DNA from: Nematostella vectensis
Lineage: Eukaryota; Cnidaria; Anthozoa; Actiniaria; Edwardsiidae
Reading direction: 5' to 3'
Length of the DNA: 64,000 nucleotides
Assembly: GCF_932526225.1 (NCBI RefSeq)
Contig: NC_064048.1
Span: forward strand, 1,727,340 to 1,791,339
The notes under the pieces were generated by a model. It did not search any database, had not been told where the DNA came from, and worked only from the letters and a program-made list of their open reading frames with translations. A program made the position numbers and the translations under genes. Of the stretch, positions 1-12,237 are shown piece after piece (the first letter of the stretch is position 1; every line of letters starts with the position of its first letter).

Positions 1-1679
1 AGGGAATGAAACGGGTGGGAAGGATGATGTACAAGACTTTGACTTGCGTTAACAGAGATTTAGAAGGACCATCGGACGGTTCTTTGCGAACACTTACGTG
101 TGTGAGAGCACCGCACTTCAAGTCGCAACTAATAAACGCAGGGATCTACACCTTACGGCTCTGAGCGCCTACAACGTCACGTGCTCTGTTGCCTTTATAC
201 AAAGTATACGAGTAACCTCTATCGATTGATCAATGGGTCGAAGTTGACAAAAAATACGCAATGCTAGAACATCAGATTTGGAGAAAACCATTTGAGCCAG
301 CCTTCTTACACTTTTCATATCAATCAATGGCTGTAATTTTTCTAAATGGTTTAAAAGAGCCTGGGACGAGCGCGCGGGAGACCTGTGATATTCTAAAACG
401 CTAGGGACTAGGCTCCATTTCCAAGATGGCTGCCAGCAAAATCGTAGTTAACACGAATTCCTGCAAGTTTACGTGAAAATTCCCAACTCACAAAGCTCTA
501 GAGATAAAAAAGCGAAAAAATGATTGAAGCGGACTCCCAACCATGGTATGTAATGCCTAATAAGGAAATGATTTAGCGAGCTTGAAAAACGAAACAAGAT
601 TGACTATGGCCCAGAGCACCAGAAAAGATACGAGGCCACTCGGGGGTCCTGTGGCGAGGCGAGGCGTTAAGATGCAAGTGGCGTGGCAATGTTTTTTTTG
701 TATATCCAAAACTCTCAACATTTTTTGTTGAAGGATTGCGAAATTTACCTTAATTAGCTAATTAAGAATAACTGAGATGGACATCTCATTTGCATAGGGT
801 TTCATAGCTTACGAAACCACGCGTCACGCAATTCAGATCGACGGAGTGACGAAGTCACAGGGAGGACTCCTTTTTCCGCATTTGGCATTTTCTAAAGCCT
901 ACGCAGCTATTCCAATCCACTTCCAGCCTAACCTCTATAGACACCGTGGAGAAGGCCACATTCGGGATACCTGTGAAAGTTGCAGATTTTAAGTGGCCTA
1001 ATTGGTTCCTTTTTATGTAAAGTACATAGTTTAAAAAAATAAAATAGGCAGACTAATATGACTTGACAGCAGTTAATTACTTTTTGCGACTACACCCGTT
1101 GACCTGTATAAAAAGAGCAACAATATCAACTCAATCAATGGCTCTCATTTTCTAAATGATCCTAAAAGAAGCTGGAGCTGGAGCGCGCGGGATACATGCG
1201 ATGTTTTAAAAAGTTAGGGTCTGGGATATTGGTGCCGACTTTAGTGTATAATACCGAGATTCCGAATGTAATACGTTTCTAAGCTTCCTGAATGATAAAA
1301 AAATCAAACAGGAATTTATACTTTGTTTATCTAAGCAACTTGACAGAACTCAAGAAGGGTATAATGCCAACTTTTTGCCCATATAAGAGAAATGTGCGTG
1401 CGCACTTCTTGTGTAACGCCTGACACAAGTCCACGTTTGCCGTAAACAAAATCGATGGTTGTCCTTCTTGCAGTGGAAATACTTTGAGGCCCTAGCAGTA
1501 TAATTAAAACATATATTGGTAATTTGAGATGTGTTATTAATCCCCCTGTGTTTTATTTTAAGCGTTTTGTTGAAAGAAGCAGTCCGCTGCATTTCCTTGT
1601 TTAACCCGTTACTATTATTTGGCTGTACAGCAATCAAATAGGTTGGATGCATATCTTCAAGATCATTTATTCCTTAAAA
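1..1679. other. No gene recognised
   Basis: I see only short, unconvincing open frames and no splice-consistent exons or RNA genes. A related short sequence (about 'caatcaatggctgtaatttttctaaatg') occurs near 320 and again near 1131, suggesting two decayed copies of one dispersed repeat. Confidence 0.4.
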
Positions 1680-2850
1680 TGGTGAAGTCTGTACAGTGCA
1701 TACTACCTGTACGGTGAAGTCTGTACAGTGCGCGCTGTCTGTCTGGTGAAGTCTGTACAGTGTGCACTGTCTGTTTGGTGAAGTCTGTACAGTGCGCACT
1801 GTCTGTTTGGTGAAGTCTGTACAGTGCGCGCTGTCTGTTTGGTGAAGTCTGTACAATGCGCGCTGTCTGTCTGGTGAGGTCTGTACAGTGCGCGCTGTCT
1901 GTTTGGTGAAGTCTGTACAGTGCGCACTGTCTGTTTGGTGAAGTCTGTACAATGCGCACTGTCTGTCTGGTGAGGTCTGTACAGTGCGCAGTGTCCGGTG
2001 TTAGTTTTCACTGTGATCGCTGTCGGTCTGGTGAAGCCTGCACAGTGCACGGCTATCTTGTCTTGTAAGTCTCTACAGTGCTTACTTGTCTTTCTGGTGC
2101 AGTCTTTTCAGTGCACGCTGTCTGTCTGGTCGAGTCTGTACATTGTGCGCTGTCTGTCTTGTGAAGTCTGTACAGTGCGCGCTGTTTTTCTTGTTTAGTC
2201 TGTACATTGCAGACTGTCTGTCTGGTGAAGTCTGCACAGTGCTCACTGTCTGTCTGGTGCATTCTTTTCAGTGCGCGCTGTCTGTCTGGTCAAGTTTGTA
2301 CATTGTGCGCTGTCTGTCTTGTGAAGTTTGTACAAAGCGCGCCGTCTTTCTGGTGAAGTCTATACAGTGTGCGCTCCGGTTAAGTATGGGCAATGTGCGC
2401 TGTCTGACTGGTTAATATTTTCTGTACAGTAAGCTCTGTCTGTCCGGTGAAATCTGTTCAGCTATCAGTCTGTATGGTAAGGACTATATGTCTGATTACG
2501 TCTGTACAGTTTGATCTGTCTCTCTAGTGAGGTCTGTATATATTATGCGCGTTATTTGCCGTGGAAAGTTTGCATTGTGTACGCTGTCCATCTTCCTATG
2601 TTTTTCGTGTCTTCTATCTAGTGAAGGTTTTGCTGCGCTCTTTCTTTATGGGGAGTTGTACGAAACAGGTATTCTTTCTTGTATAAGATTTCGGAGTGCG
2701 CATAATGTCTCTCTTGTATAATGTATGCAGTGCGTACTGTCTGTCTGGTAACATCTGTGAAGTGCGCGAGGTTTGTACGGAGCTCCATGGTTGCCTGGAT
2801 TGCAAGCGAGCGCTGCACAAGCTTCACCAGACAGATAGCCCGCGCGCACG
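1680..2850. repeat. 32-bp minisatellite
   Basis: Tandem copies of a 32-bp unit (core 'gtgaagtctgtacagtgcgc' followed by 'gctgtctgtctg'). Successive cores start exactly 32 bases apart, for example at 1746 and 1778. Copies are regular from about 1680 to 2490 and decay to about 2850. Because 32 is not a multiple of 3, the open frames across it cycle through all three phases and are by-products. The last copy, at about 2818-2848, lies in the opposite orientation. Confidence 0.93.
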
Positions 2851-4129
2851 GACATGCTTCCTTAACAGACGTTTATTGAAGTAAAGCGCACATAGCGCAT
2901 ACATGAGCACTTACAAGGTTTGACAGGAAGATTGATTCGCAACGTTTAGGTCGAGTGTAAGGACATTCTAAGGGATCAGTGATTGTCTAGAGGACCCTAA
3001 TGGATACCCTCAGGGACCCGAGCCTGCATGGACTGGTCAGGTGAGGATGGTACAGACAGCGGGCAGAGTGTGACATGAAAAATCCAGCGAGGCGGAGTCG
3101 TCACGGTTTACACACAGGCGTCATACAGTGTGGCGGCGATACCAGGTCGGCGAATAGCACTATCGACCAAATTCCATAAGTTGGCCGTTTGCCTTTGGTA
3201 TTGTAATGGCTCGGTTAGAGAGCAACTCTGTTTCAAGAGTCAAAGGTGATAGCTCATCTGACTATTGTATATATACACGCGAATCCCTGCCGGCCACTGC
3301 ACTCTCGAGTAGGTCGTTTTTGGGTAGGTAGGTACACTGGATCAGAAAGTCGGTATAATTTACCTTTGCACAGGGGGAAGAAGTTTGTACGCAGCATTTT
3401 GTACGCGCACCGCGGTGGGAATGGGGGGCTTGGGACCCACTGGAGTTTGGGACCTGGGACCCGGAGAAAGTCACATGACCCTAGCATGACCCTAAGCACC
3501 GTCAGGTGTTGCTATCACTCCCAATAAGGGCCCCATAGCTTTATTGAAGCGAGATTTCGGAATCGCAGCTCGGCACTGTCTTCTTGACTAGTTTGGAGAG
3601 GGAGGGATTGATAAGTCTGAGCAGGGAGTTGTGAGAGAATGGAGACAAAACTCTAACTACCTCCCTGGTCTAAGCCATATGAAAACAACTAAGTTTTTGA
3701 GTGTAGCTGAGAGTGCTACGTCTTCGGATACTTTCCCCATGGTGTGTGAGATTGTTTTTTTTACGGAGAAGACTATCATTCAAAACGCCATCAGTCTCTT
3801 ATACAAATCCTCTGGCCGCTCATTGGGCTCTATAGACTTATCTTACTGAAGTCTACAAAATGAGCGCTAGTGGATCCGAATTGAAGCTGGATGGCGTAAC
3901 AGATAGACTCATTAGATGTACTGGCTTGTACTGTAGTAAAAGAACCTGTCAGTTCTCACTGTTTCGGTGCTATATTGGGTGGCATTTTTGGCTTAGCTGA
4001 GTTCTTTACCGTGACGCTTTTACACAGAAGGGCTCTTTTTGACCGCTGCCGCCTCGCCAATGAGTGGCGAGACCTTACACTCAGTTTACTAGGAGTTTAG
4101 TGTACACTTTGCTGTTCAATAACGGGAAA
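2851..4129. other. No gene recognised
   Basis: Several overlapping frames are open at 3246-3527 on both strands, but none shows a domain, splice context or codon pattern that I can support. The rest is unremarkable single-copy-looking sequence. Confidence 0.35.
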
Positions 4130-5280
4130 GGGACATTCATTTGTCCAAACGTTGTATCGTTAACGTGCATTGTACGTTCTACAACATCGCACGAAACATC
4201 CTTAGCGTGACTCGACTTTCAATAACAATGATTGAATATGCGCGAACATTCAATAGCATCAACGGAATCAATAACGCAATACATAGATCCGACATGTCAA
4301 TCACGCGCACACGAATAGCCAATCAGGAAAGAGATGATGCAATAACAGCCATGTGGTCCCACAAATGTCCCACGAAAAGTCGGCAATCGACGGCAAAAAG
4401 ATTGGTTTGAGATATTTTTCTCGAATCTGGACAAGCAAAATAAGCATATTCCGGTCAGCGTAGAAAGTGATAGTCCTGTTTTCTTTGACCGGCCACTTTT
4501 AGTGTAGATTTGGTACTCAAATTGCAGAAAAACACGTAAAATTTCTGCGAAGAAACGAAAAGCAAACAAACCACATAAGTATACAAGAACAGTGTAAGTC
4601 CTACCATTACAATTGTGTTTGATATTATCCTAGGTTACTTCAATTACATATAAGAATGATGAGACTGTCGTTTGTATTATTGCTGTAAATCTTGACATTT
4701 GCCGATAAAACTTGTAGTTAAAAGTCAGGCGTAAACAGCGAATTCGGCATTCTCTTATACTTTTCCCCGCACTTAAATCACTGCAAGTTGACAAAATTAG
4801 CTTTGAAAGCACATAAACACATAGTACCTACCGAAGAGGGCACCGCTTTGTCTTATCATTTCCAATTTTTTGTATTTCGAGCTAGATTCGGGTAGTTTCC
4901 ATTCAACAACCAAACTTGTAGTTATCTAATTTCTATGCTTCTCTACAAGATTTTCACCAAGCTTGGACAACAAATCAATTTCTATCATGTTAGGTGACCG
5001 TCTTTTATTTCCCAAGTCGCAGGAAAACCCCTATAAACGTCTATATTTTACATAAACCCGAGCAGGATTCACAGACCTCATCCGACATTTTGTACAGTTT
5101 ATGGGACTTTTGTGGGACATTTGGGTTGCACTTCGCTGGCTTCTATTTGCTGCTTTCTGATTGGTTATTCGTGCGCTCGTCGGATCTATGAATTGGGCAT
5201 TCATTCGGGATGAAATGAACATTCTTTTGCATGTTCATCAATATGACATTCATCAATGTGGTTTGACAACCATTTATCCG
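4130..5280. mobile_element. Degenerate foldback/MITE-like element
   Basis: Two diverged segments are inverted copies of each other. The left (about 4250-4390) contains 'catagatccgac', then 'cgaatagccaatcag', then 'gtcccacaaatgtccca'. The reverse complement of about 5080-5220 contains 'catagatccgac', 'cgaataaccaatcag' and 'caaatgtcccaca' in the same order. Weaker similarity extends outward to roughly 4130 and 5280. The centre has no coding potential. This fits a non-autonomous DNA transposon with long inverted arms. I could not define exact termini or a target-site duplication. Confidence 0.55.
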
Positions 5281-5395
5281 ATTTAAACCAAACTACAAGG
5301 AAAAATAAAATTTCATTAGAGTTACTATTTTTTTTTTCTTTAAACAGTGGGCTCCTAAAATTAAGAGAAATATAGAACTATAAATAATTTTTAAC

Positions 5396-6215
5396 GTGTA
5401 CGTGCTTGGGCCCGTACGGTACACGAGAGTAGCGCGCTTGGGCCCGTACGGTACACGAGTGTACCGCGCGCTTGGGCCCGTACGGTACACGAGAGCAGCG
5501 CGCGCTTGGGCCCGTACGGTACACGAGAGCAGCGCGCGCTTGGGCCCGTACGGTACACGAGAGCAGCGCGCGCTTGGGCCCGTACGGTACACGAGAGCAG
5601 CGCGCACTTGGGCCCGTACGGTACACGAGAGCAGCGTGCACTTGGGCCCGTACGGTACACGAGAGTAGCGCGCTTGGGCCCGTACGGTACACGAGAGCAG
5701 CGCGCACTTGGGCCCGTACGGCACACGAGAGCAGCGCGCGCTTGGGCCCGTACGGTACACGAGAGCAGCGCGCACTTGGGCCCGTACGGTACACGAGAGC
5801 AGCGCGCGCTTGGGCCCGTACGGTACACGAGAGCAGCGCGCACTTGGGCCCGTACGGTACACGAGAGCAGCGCGCACTTGGGCCCGTACAGTACACGAGA
5901 ACAGCGCGCACTTGGGCCCGTACGTTACACGAGTGTACCGCGCGCTTGGGCCCGTACGGTACACGAGAGCAGCGAGCGCTTGGGCCCGTACGTTACACGG
6001 GAGCAGCGCGCGCTTGGGCCCGTACGTTACACGAGTGTACCGCGCGCTTGGGCCCGTACGGTACACGAGAGTAGCGCGCGCTTGGGCCCGTACGGTACAC
6101 GAGAGCAGCGCGCACTTGGGCCCGTACAATACACGGGAGCAGCGCGCGCTTGGGCCCGTACGGTACACGAGTGTAGCGCGCGCTTGGGCCCGTACGGTAC
6201 ACGAGAGTAGCGTGT
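5396..6215. repeat. CpG-rich 34-bp minisatellite
   Basis: About 24 tandem copies of a 34-bp unit of the form 'cgcgcttgggcccgtacgg' + 'tacacgagagcagcg'. Each unit carries about six CpG dinucleotides and the palindromes GGGCCC and CGTACG, in an otherwise AT-rich neighbourhood. Single-base variants distinguish copies. One-base or few-base unit-length changes, such as the short copies near 5430 and 5665, shift phase. Long open frames on both strands simply reflect stop-free repeats and are not taken as genes. Confidence 0.95.
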
Positions 6216-7596
6216 GCTGATTCTTTGACCACTCTCACCAGCTCTCTCAAAGACCGTTTGATCGCAACCTTTTGTGACCTAGAAAGAGTGGAACTCTCAT
6301 CGACCCTCACCTCCGTTTGATTGAGGCTTCACATATGGCTCACCTAGTTAAAATAAGGCTTCTCCCGGGGAATCCATGTGTCGTAACCCACACTGCATCA
6401 TGGGTTTTAAATAAATAAGCAAATAAGCTTAACTAATCCAGTCCAGTATCCCTTTATATGACTGTAAGCACTCTTCATATGGCTTTCAGATACAATGAAT
6501 TAGCCATTTATACGTTACCCATGAAGCAATGCGGGTTACGATGAATGGATTCTGGATTGCAACCTTATCTAAGCAAGATGGCTAGTGATAAAACATTACA
6601 GTTTTAACTTTTATTTTTTCTAAATGAGTGATATTTTTCTAGATAATGTTTGAATGCTGAGCATGTCTGGGTGTTGTTCTGAACGAAAGAATAAGAGATA
6701 AGAGATTTCCTTTCAAAGAGTCCAACTCCCAACGTGCTACAACAAGAAATGTTTCTGCCAAAAGCGATATTAGTTTAACAGATAAAAGGCCGAGATATGT
6801 TGACTCAAGTATATCTTACTTACAAAATAAACCCCTTTCATGGAGACTATAGTATTTAAAAGGTTGGTAAATCCTAGTAAATCTGTAAAGAGTTTCCAAA
6901 GTTACGCGTGTAAAAACAAAAAAATTTATGAACGATTTATTTCACAGTTGTTATACACATGAGACGCGGTATATTATTACAAGACGCAATTTACAATACA
7001 TTATAACCACAAGACCTTGTAATATGCAAAGTACGTAATATAAGAAAGTGAAAAACACCACGCGAAAGGGCTATCTTATATTGTTTGCCTGGGACGTTCA
7101 TATAAATACCCAGGCTAAGAATATGTAGTTATGAAAAGGTGGGAACATTTGAAAATGTATGTTAAATATGAAAAAGTCGCTTTTCTATAAAGCAAACTAA
7201 TTTTAGTAAATTTGCTTGAAGTGGTATTTTATCAAAATGGAAGTAGCATATTACTTTGTAAGCCTGTAATTTCATCCGAGATCCTCATAAAGGAAATTGT
7301 GTCAGTAATTTCGGGAGGAAATGGAGGCTTTTGTTGTCATTCAGATTATACATAAAATACCTTTGATAATCTGGAAGTGGCTCTACAACAATCGTTCTTT
7401 TAAAACGAAACTATAACCAGACACATTACGAAAAGGCGAATACTTTTATAGAAATCGGGTAATATTTTAAAAACCCTTGTTACAAATCTAAATTTATGTA
7501 TTTACATTTTCAAATAACAATGGCTTTCAATAGAAATATTTGTGTAGTGTTTATATCACGGCACGGTTTTAGCGCGAGTCGTACAAACCGCAAAGA
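6216..7596. other. No gene recognised; 3' flank of WH1 gene
   Basis: AT-rich sequence with no supported coding region. On the minus strand an AATAAA lies at about 6952-6957 and could serve the WH1-domain gene upstream, although it is more than 600 bases from the stop. No proline-rich or VCA-coding exon for that gene is visible here. Confidence 0.35.
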
Positions 7597-8331
7597 TTAC
7601 CTTCGTTTCTTTGACATACTAAAAGCTCTTCGTATATTTGAAGTTTTGCTGTGTCCATTCATAACCCTTTTCGAGTCGTGATTACTGTCACTGTGACTTG
7701 TATTCGAATCGACTTCATCGCTAACTTGTGTCGCTGTTGTAATACTGGTAACATGACTAAATAAGCACGGACTTGAAATTTCATTCTTCTTCAGTTTACG
7801 TGTTTTCTTCGATTTCTCTTTCAAACCATGGCTTAAATCTAACTCATGAAGATCCGGCATTGATCTATGATGCAGAATCCAGTCTAAATTCGAAGTGACA
7901 TCCTTGTAAAATAATCCTGCCGAGTCTTCATCGGCGAAGCGTAAACCAGCCATTGTGCCGACTTCGCTCGCAACGGCCATAACATGGAAATTCTTCTGTT
8001 GTTCCCTATAGTTGGAATTCGCTGTTATAGACTCTTTCCAGACACAGAACCCACTCTGTCGCTCGACCAAGCAAACATACATCCCTTTAGGATTTCGATC
8101 ACCGCTATGGCCACTGCTAACGACTATAGCGGGGATACCAGTTCGTACATACTGCCACACGTTTGAAGGATTCGTCGCGCTTGGTGGTTGCCAGATATAC
8201 AAATTCGCGACCGCGTTACACACAAATACTCTATTCGACAAACACGATAAAGACAGCTTGATCTTGAACACATCTTTCTCAGTTAATTTCTGAGTTAAAA
8301 CTTCGTCGCTTAATGCTTGCCTCATTGACAT
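7597..8331 (-). CDS. WASP-like protein with WH1, basic and CRIB-like segments only (244 aa)
   Basis: A single-exon frame of 244 codons starts at the ATG at 8329-8331. Residues about 8-150 read as a WH1/EVH1 domain, the fold that binds proline-rich ligands such as WIP in WASP proteins. The best match is its C-terminal helix, GLRFADEDSAGLFYKDV (129-145), close to the WASP consensus for the same helix. A lysine-rich stretch follows (about 171-182, KEKSKKTRKLKK), then a CRIB-like motif, ISSPCLFSHV (185-194). It keeps I-S-x-P-x-x-F-x-H but lacks the usual trailing His-Val-Gly. In WASP/N-WASP this order is WH1, basic region, CRIB, proline-rich region, VCA. Here the protein ends in a Ser/Asp/Asn-rich then basic tail, so Arp2/3 activation would be absent. 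It could act as a regulatory or competing WASP paralogue (inference). The stop lies in the context AAG-GTAATC, which resembles a 5' splice site, so a longer spliced form is possible, but I found no downstream exon. A TATA-like 'ttataaat' lies about 35-40 bases upstream of the ATG. Confidence 0.72.
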   Translation of the reverse strand: MSMRQALSDEVLTQKLTEKDVFKIKLSLSCLSNRVFVCNAVANLYIWQPPSATNPSNVWQYVRTGIPAIVVSSGHSGDRNPKGMYVCLVERQSGFCVWKESITANSNYREQQKNFHVMAVASEVGTMAGLRFADEDSAGLFYKDVTSNLDWILHHRSMPDLHELDLSHGLKEKSKKTRKLKKNEISSPCLFSHVTSITTATQVSDEVDSNTSHSDSNHDSKRVMNGHSKTSNIRRAFSMSKKRR

Positions 8332-10782
8332 CGAGCACCAAATGCGAAGTAACTATTGACTCAACTTATAAATTTACCTCTGTCACATAAACAAACGGGC
8401 TCAATTTGGCGTCTTGTTCGACATTATCTACTTAGAATCGCAGATTGTTACATCCACATCCCACGAAGAAGTCCTCTAGAGGCGCCTTGGTGGCGTTTAA
8501 TCCTCGCTTAGTCCAAGAGAGTGTTGCTCGGTGCGGTAAATCCCTTAGGTATGTTTTCCAAATCACGGTTCGAAGGATCTATCGCCCGACTCGTATGAGC
8601 GTTTGTGACAGGTCTACCCGGTGACGTCATAGGGCAGCACGCGCGGTAGCATGGGTGGGGTCTGCTAGGTCGCACGTATGTTTGCCTACAGATAGCGGGG
8701 GTAGATGAAAAAATCACGGAAGCTCGGCAAAAACTAACTTTATCCGAGGAATTTGAGGCAGTAAGAATTTGTCCTCTCAGGAGAGTTTTTTAATGATCCA
8801 AACGAGCACAAATTACCTTCTCGCGCGGGGAAAGAAGCATCGCTGGTAATGTCTAGTTCCTTTCTATGGTGCTGACAACAAGAATTTTTTTTTTTTGTTT
8901 TCACGGGAGTTTTTTTTCACCACAGGGATTTTTTTTTACCACAGGACATACTCTAGTGCTAAAACCACCGTTTGGCTTGCCTTTGTATAGTCTATTACAA
9001 GGCCCCTCCAACCAGTATTTCGCTTTCTTCTCATTGTGGCTCAAAGGAAAATAACATCAATGCGTTTATTTGGGTTTGGAAGATAAGGGTTTTTTATGCA
9101 AATGAGATTCGCTTGAAGTAGTGCTCGCGGGTACTGCTCTAGCTAAATCTTATTTAAGAGGGGGGTGGAAGGGGTGTTATGGTTTCTTTTTCTACAAAGC
9201 TGTTCGTATAGAACGAACGCCTCTTTTCTTGTAGCGGAATGTAGCATATAACAATAATCATTATCGGGTAAAACATGACGACGTATTCATGACTTAAAAG
9301 GCATTTTAATTCTATATTTTCTTTAAATGTCAAGATACCTGGATACTTTACTACAAATCAACCATCGACTAAAACTTAACCCCATTCCTCATAATTATGT
9401 GGTTTGATGACACTCAAAGCTCCTCGGAAAGATATCATCACCTCAAATAAAAGCTATAATTAAGCCATCAAAAGGCTTTTAGTAAATTTTTAAAAGTGCC
9501 ATTTTTCTTCTGAATCAACTACATAAATAATTTATGTTTTCCCCTTTTTTTCTAAAATTAGTGTCAAACCGCAAGGAATCCCTGCTAAATAATGTATAAG
9601 AATGCGATTGGCTGAGTATAAAAACGTGGTTAGAACGTGTCAAAACCAAAACATCCACTCGTCTGAGCCCGACGGAAGTTAAGGAATGTATTGTTTAGAC
9701 TAGGGGGACACATTTCGGAAACGTTGCGCCTGATGAATACGTAATTCTGGGGCTGACTATTTTTTTATCTGACGGGGGGAATTATATTCATTTGTGTTCG
9801 CTGTAATTTTTTTTTCACAGCCAGTTTGTGTTCTCAGTCTTTTTTTTGTGCTCGGATTTTTTTCTTGATTTGTATTCGTTACCGAACCAAAACCACGTTA
9901 CTCAGAGTTACTCAGAGGTTACTAAATTACTGTTTGCAACTATGCGGAAATTGGATTGAGAGAGCAATTGTCTATGCTGTGTATCAAATATGAGGGACCT
10001 TGGGAACATCCACCTATCTGGGTCGGCCCTATCCATACCGGTAATACATGATATAATTCCCAAGGAAAAATAGTTTTTGAATGACGTCGTCTCCTTTTTC
10101 AGTAAAGGTCACATCACGGGATTCCCATCCCTCTTCTGCTATATTTAGGGTAAGGATAAATACACTTACATAATCCACTCGAACGGATGCTTCCAACATA
10201 TTTATTATGCCTATCTATTCTCAAGGGACTTGTGGAGATGGAACACGGGTTAACTCGAACTCCCCGCTTTACTCGAATAAACCCTTTCTTGAATGGATTT
10301 TGGATTATCCGCAAACGCTGAATAAGTTACTTGTTGTTGTTGTTGTTGTTATTTTGCCGCCAAAATCCGGAATGCGCGAGTTTGCTATCCAAAAAATTAC
10401 GTGATCTGTTAGTGTGGGGCGCGTCGCTCGCCTATTCAGCCTATATAGGACTTTATTTCTCGGTGTAATCATTTACAGAATTTAATAAACTTTTTCAGGT
10501 ATCGATTTTCTATTTACAACCGTGAGACGACTAGACATTGACAAACCAAAAATAAATTAAACCAACAATATAACTATATAATCCCCCGATGTCAGGCAAG
10601 GTGCCGACGGGTATGCATTAAGTAGAAAAGTCCTTTCTTCGCGGTGATTAACCGCAGAAACCATCCGCCACCTTTCAGACACTCTCGTTTCTCCCAGACG
10701 AATGACGTTATTAAAGACGCCGCACCTCCTCACTACAGAATACCACAAGGACCTAGTGTCACGCAACACTTGACCAAATCAT
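8332..10782. other. No gene recognised
   Basis: No supported coding exon on either strand. Two low-complexity patches contain runs of T interrupted by short 'caccacagg'-type spacers (about 8885-8945 and 9800-9860). Nothing else is distinctive. Confidence 0.35.
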
Positions 10783-10843
10783 GTCACGGCATTATGTCAT
10801 CATGTCACGGCATTATGTCATCATGTCACGGCATTATGTCATA
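10783..10843. repeat. 20-bp triplicated repeat
   Basis: Three head-to-tail copies of 'catgtcacggcattatgtcat'-type sequence, about 20 bases each. Related 'atgtcatag' fragments recur between 11060 and 11220, suggesting an older, decayed array. Confidence 0.75.
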
Positions 10844-12113
10844 CTGGGCCCGCCTTACTAAAGTAAAGGGAACTAATATATATCGCATAACAGTCGATTG
10901 GGACTTTACTATTTTAACGCTATGTAGTAAGTATTAATGAGTAAAACGAGTACCATTGTCACAGAGAAAGACGTTTAGGGGACATTAAGTTTGTGATACC
11001 TTGCTTTCTCACCGCTCATTCACGAGGTAGGTTGTCATGGCTACTGTTTCATCATCAAAGACGAACTGCGTATGTCATAGATCACATGAATATGTAAGTG
11101 AATGCCATGGCTACCATTATGTCATAGACAAACTGCGTTGTTTCATAGCTGCGCAATGTGAGACCTGGCCTGGGTATAGCTGCCGTGACGTCATCACAGT
11201 CAAACTGCTCATGTCAAAGATAAGCCACGTGGGTGGACTCGTCACTACTGCTACCATTCAGCTGTGTCTGCGGACTCGACTTAGTCTTTTTCCGAGGCGC
11301 TCGCTGCGCGGTCTCGGGGGGCTGGGTCTCTTTCCATGTTTTTATGATTTTTTCTATGGAGTTGGCGGTCCAGGAGTGCCTTCGGCCTTGCTCGAACTGG
11401 GGGCCGAGTGTGCTCGTTGGACTTCGGGCTTTGATCGAGGGCTTCCCGACTGTAAACCGAGAAATAAAAGACAGAAAAAAAAAATACAAATCAGAATAAA
11501 TCAAGGAAAATAATAAATATGTATTCCAAACTCTCCGAACACTCCAACCTTGGGTGTTGTTAACAGCAATTCTTACCCCAAGAAAACATAAAGAAAACAT
11601 AGGAGATAGCTCTTGAAAAAAAAAACATTTTCAGTTTTCCTGAATTTTACTGCGCCATCGAGCACATCTATTGTTAATAGTGCATAGCAGTCTTCGTTAT
11701 TGGATAGGATGATCCATTGGCGTGGGACCCTCTAAATGATATCAAAATTGGATGAATTTTTGGGCACCTCTTACATTAAGGAAAAGCAGTTGTAGAATCT
11801 AATACCCTAAAGTACAGGACTGTCACGAGTCTCCCCCCCACTATCCCGGTGAAAACTGTATTATCTGAACAGTCAGCGATAAATTGAAACTGGGTGAGTT
11901 CTCTGGCATGGTGGGTTTCCTGTGGTGCTGGTGAAACGACAAGTGCAAATGTGCAGTGATTAATGGCAGTGCTAAATGTGGTCCCGAATGGGATACCTGT
12001 GGTGAGGGCGTGCCGTGATGGACTGCCTGTGATACGGTGATTTGCTTGTGGTAAAATGATGGGTTGCCTGTGGTGCAGTGTTGGGATGCCTGTGCTGCAT
12101 ATTAAGGCGCTAC
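10844..12113. other. No confident gene; weak open frame
   Basis: Frames open at 11037-11600 on both strands but carry no recognisable domain. At 11776-12113 (minus) the reading frame of the candidate exon at 12114-12237 stays open to a TAA. This stretch is built from imperfect copies of a 'cacaggcatccc'-like sequence and may be 3' coding or non-coding. Confidence 0.3.
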
Positions 12114-12237
12114 CTGCCGTAGCCTGGGTTTCAGTGATAGTGGTTGGTGGATTAAGGGTGATTGATTTGAGACCTTTCTGAGCGTCTGAAATGGACATCT
12201 CCGCCTTCTCTATTTGTCTACTCAACTGCAGCGTACT
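12114..12237 (-). CDS. Candidate exon, possibly of the CCSER-like gene
   Basis: On the minus strand a strong 3' splice site (pyrimidine-rich 'ctcgtttccacgcag') precedes a phase-0 frame starting at 12237. It encodes a polar, helix-prone segment beginning STLQLSRQIEKAEMSISDA and continues to a GCAG-GTAGCG junction at 12114. If that donor is not used, the frame stays open to a TAA at 11776. Phase 0 matches the last four introns of the CCSER-like gene upstream (exons at 23120-27010), so it could be a downstream or terminal exon of that gene, separated by a huge minisatellite-filled intron. That link is inference; it could belong to a separate gene. The acceptor lies inside an 87-bp tandem repeat. 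Confidence 0.38.

Noticed and set aside
1663-2050. CRISPR-like regularly spaced repeats at 1.7-2.8 kb and other arrays
   Set aside because: Units are directly adjacent with no unique spacers, there are no cas genes, and the sequence is eukaryotic.
3246-3527. Three overlapping open frames
   Set aside because: Open on both strands without domain, splice or codon support; probably chance in a GC-richer stretch.
5293-6310. Open frames of 100-290 aa over the 34-bp array
   Set aside because: 34 is not a multiple of 3, so the frames cycle through all phases; a repeat artefact on both strands.
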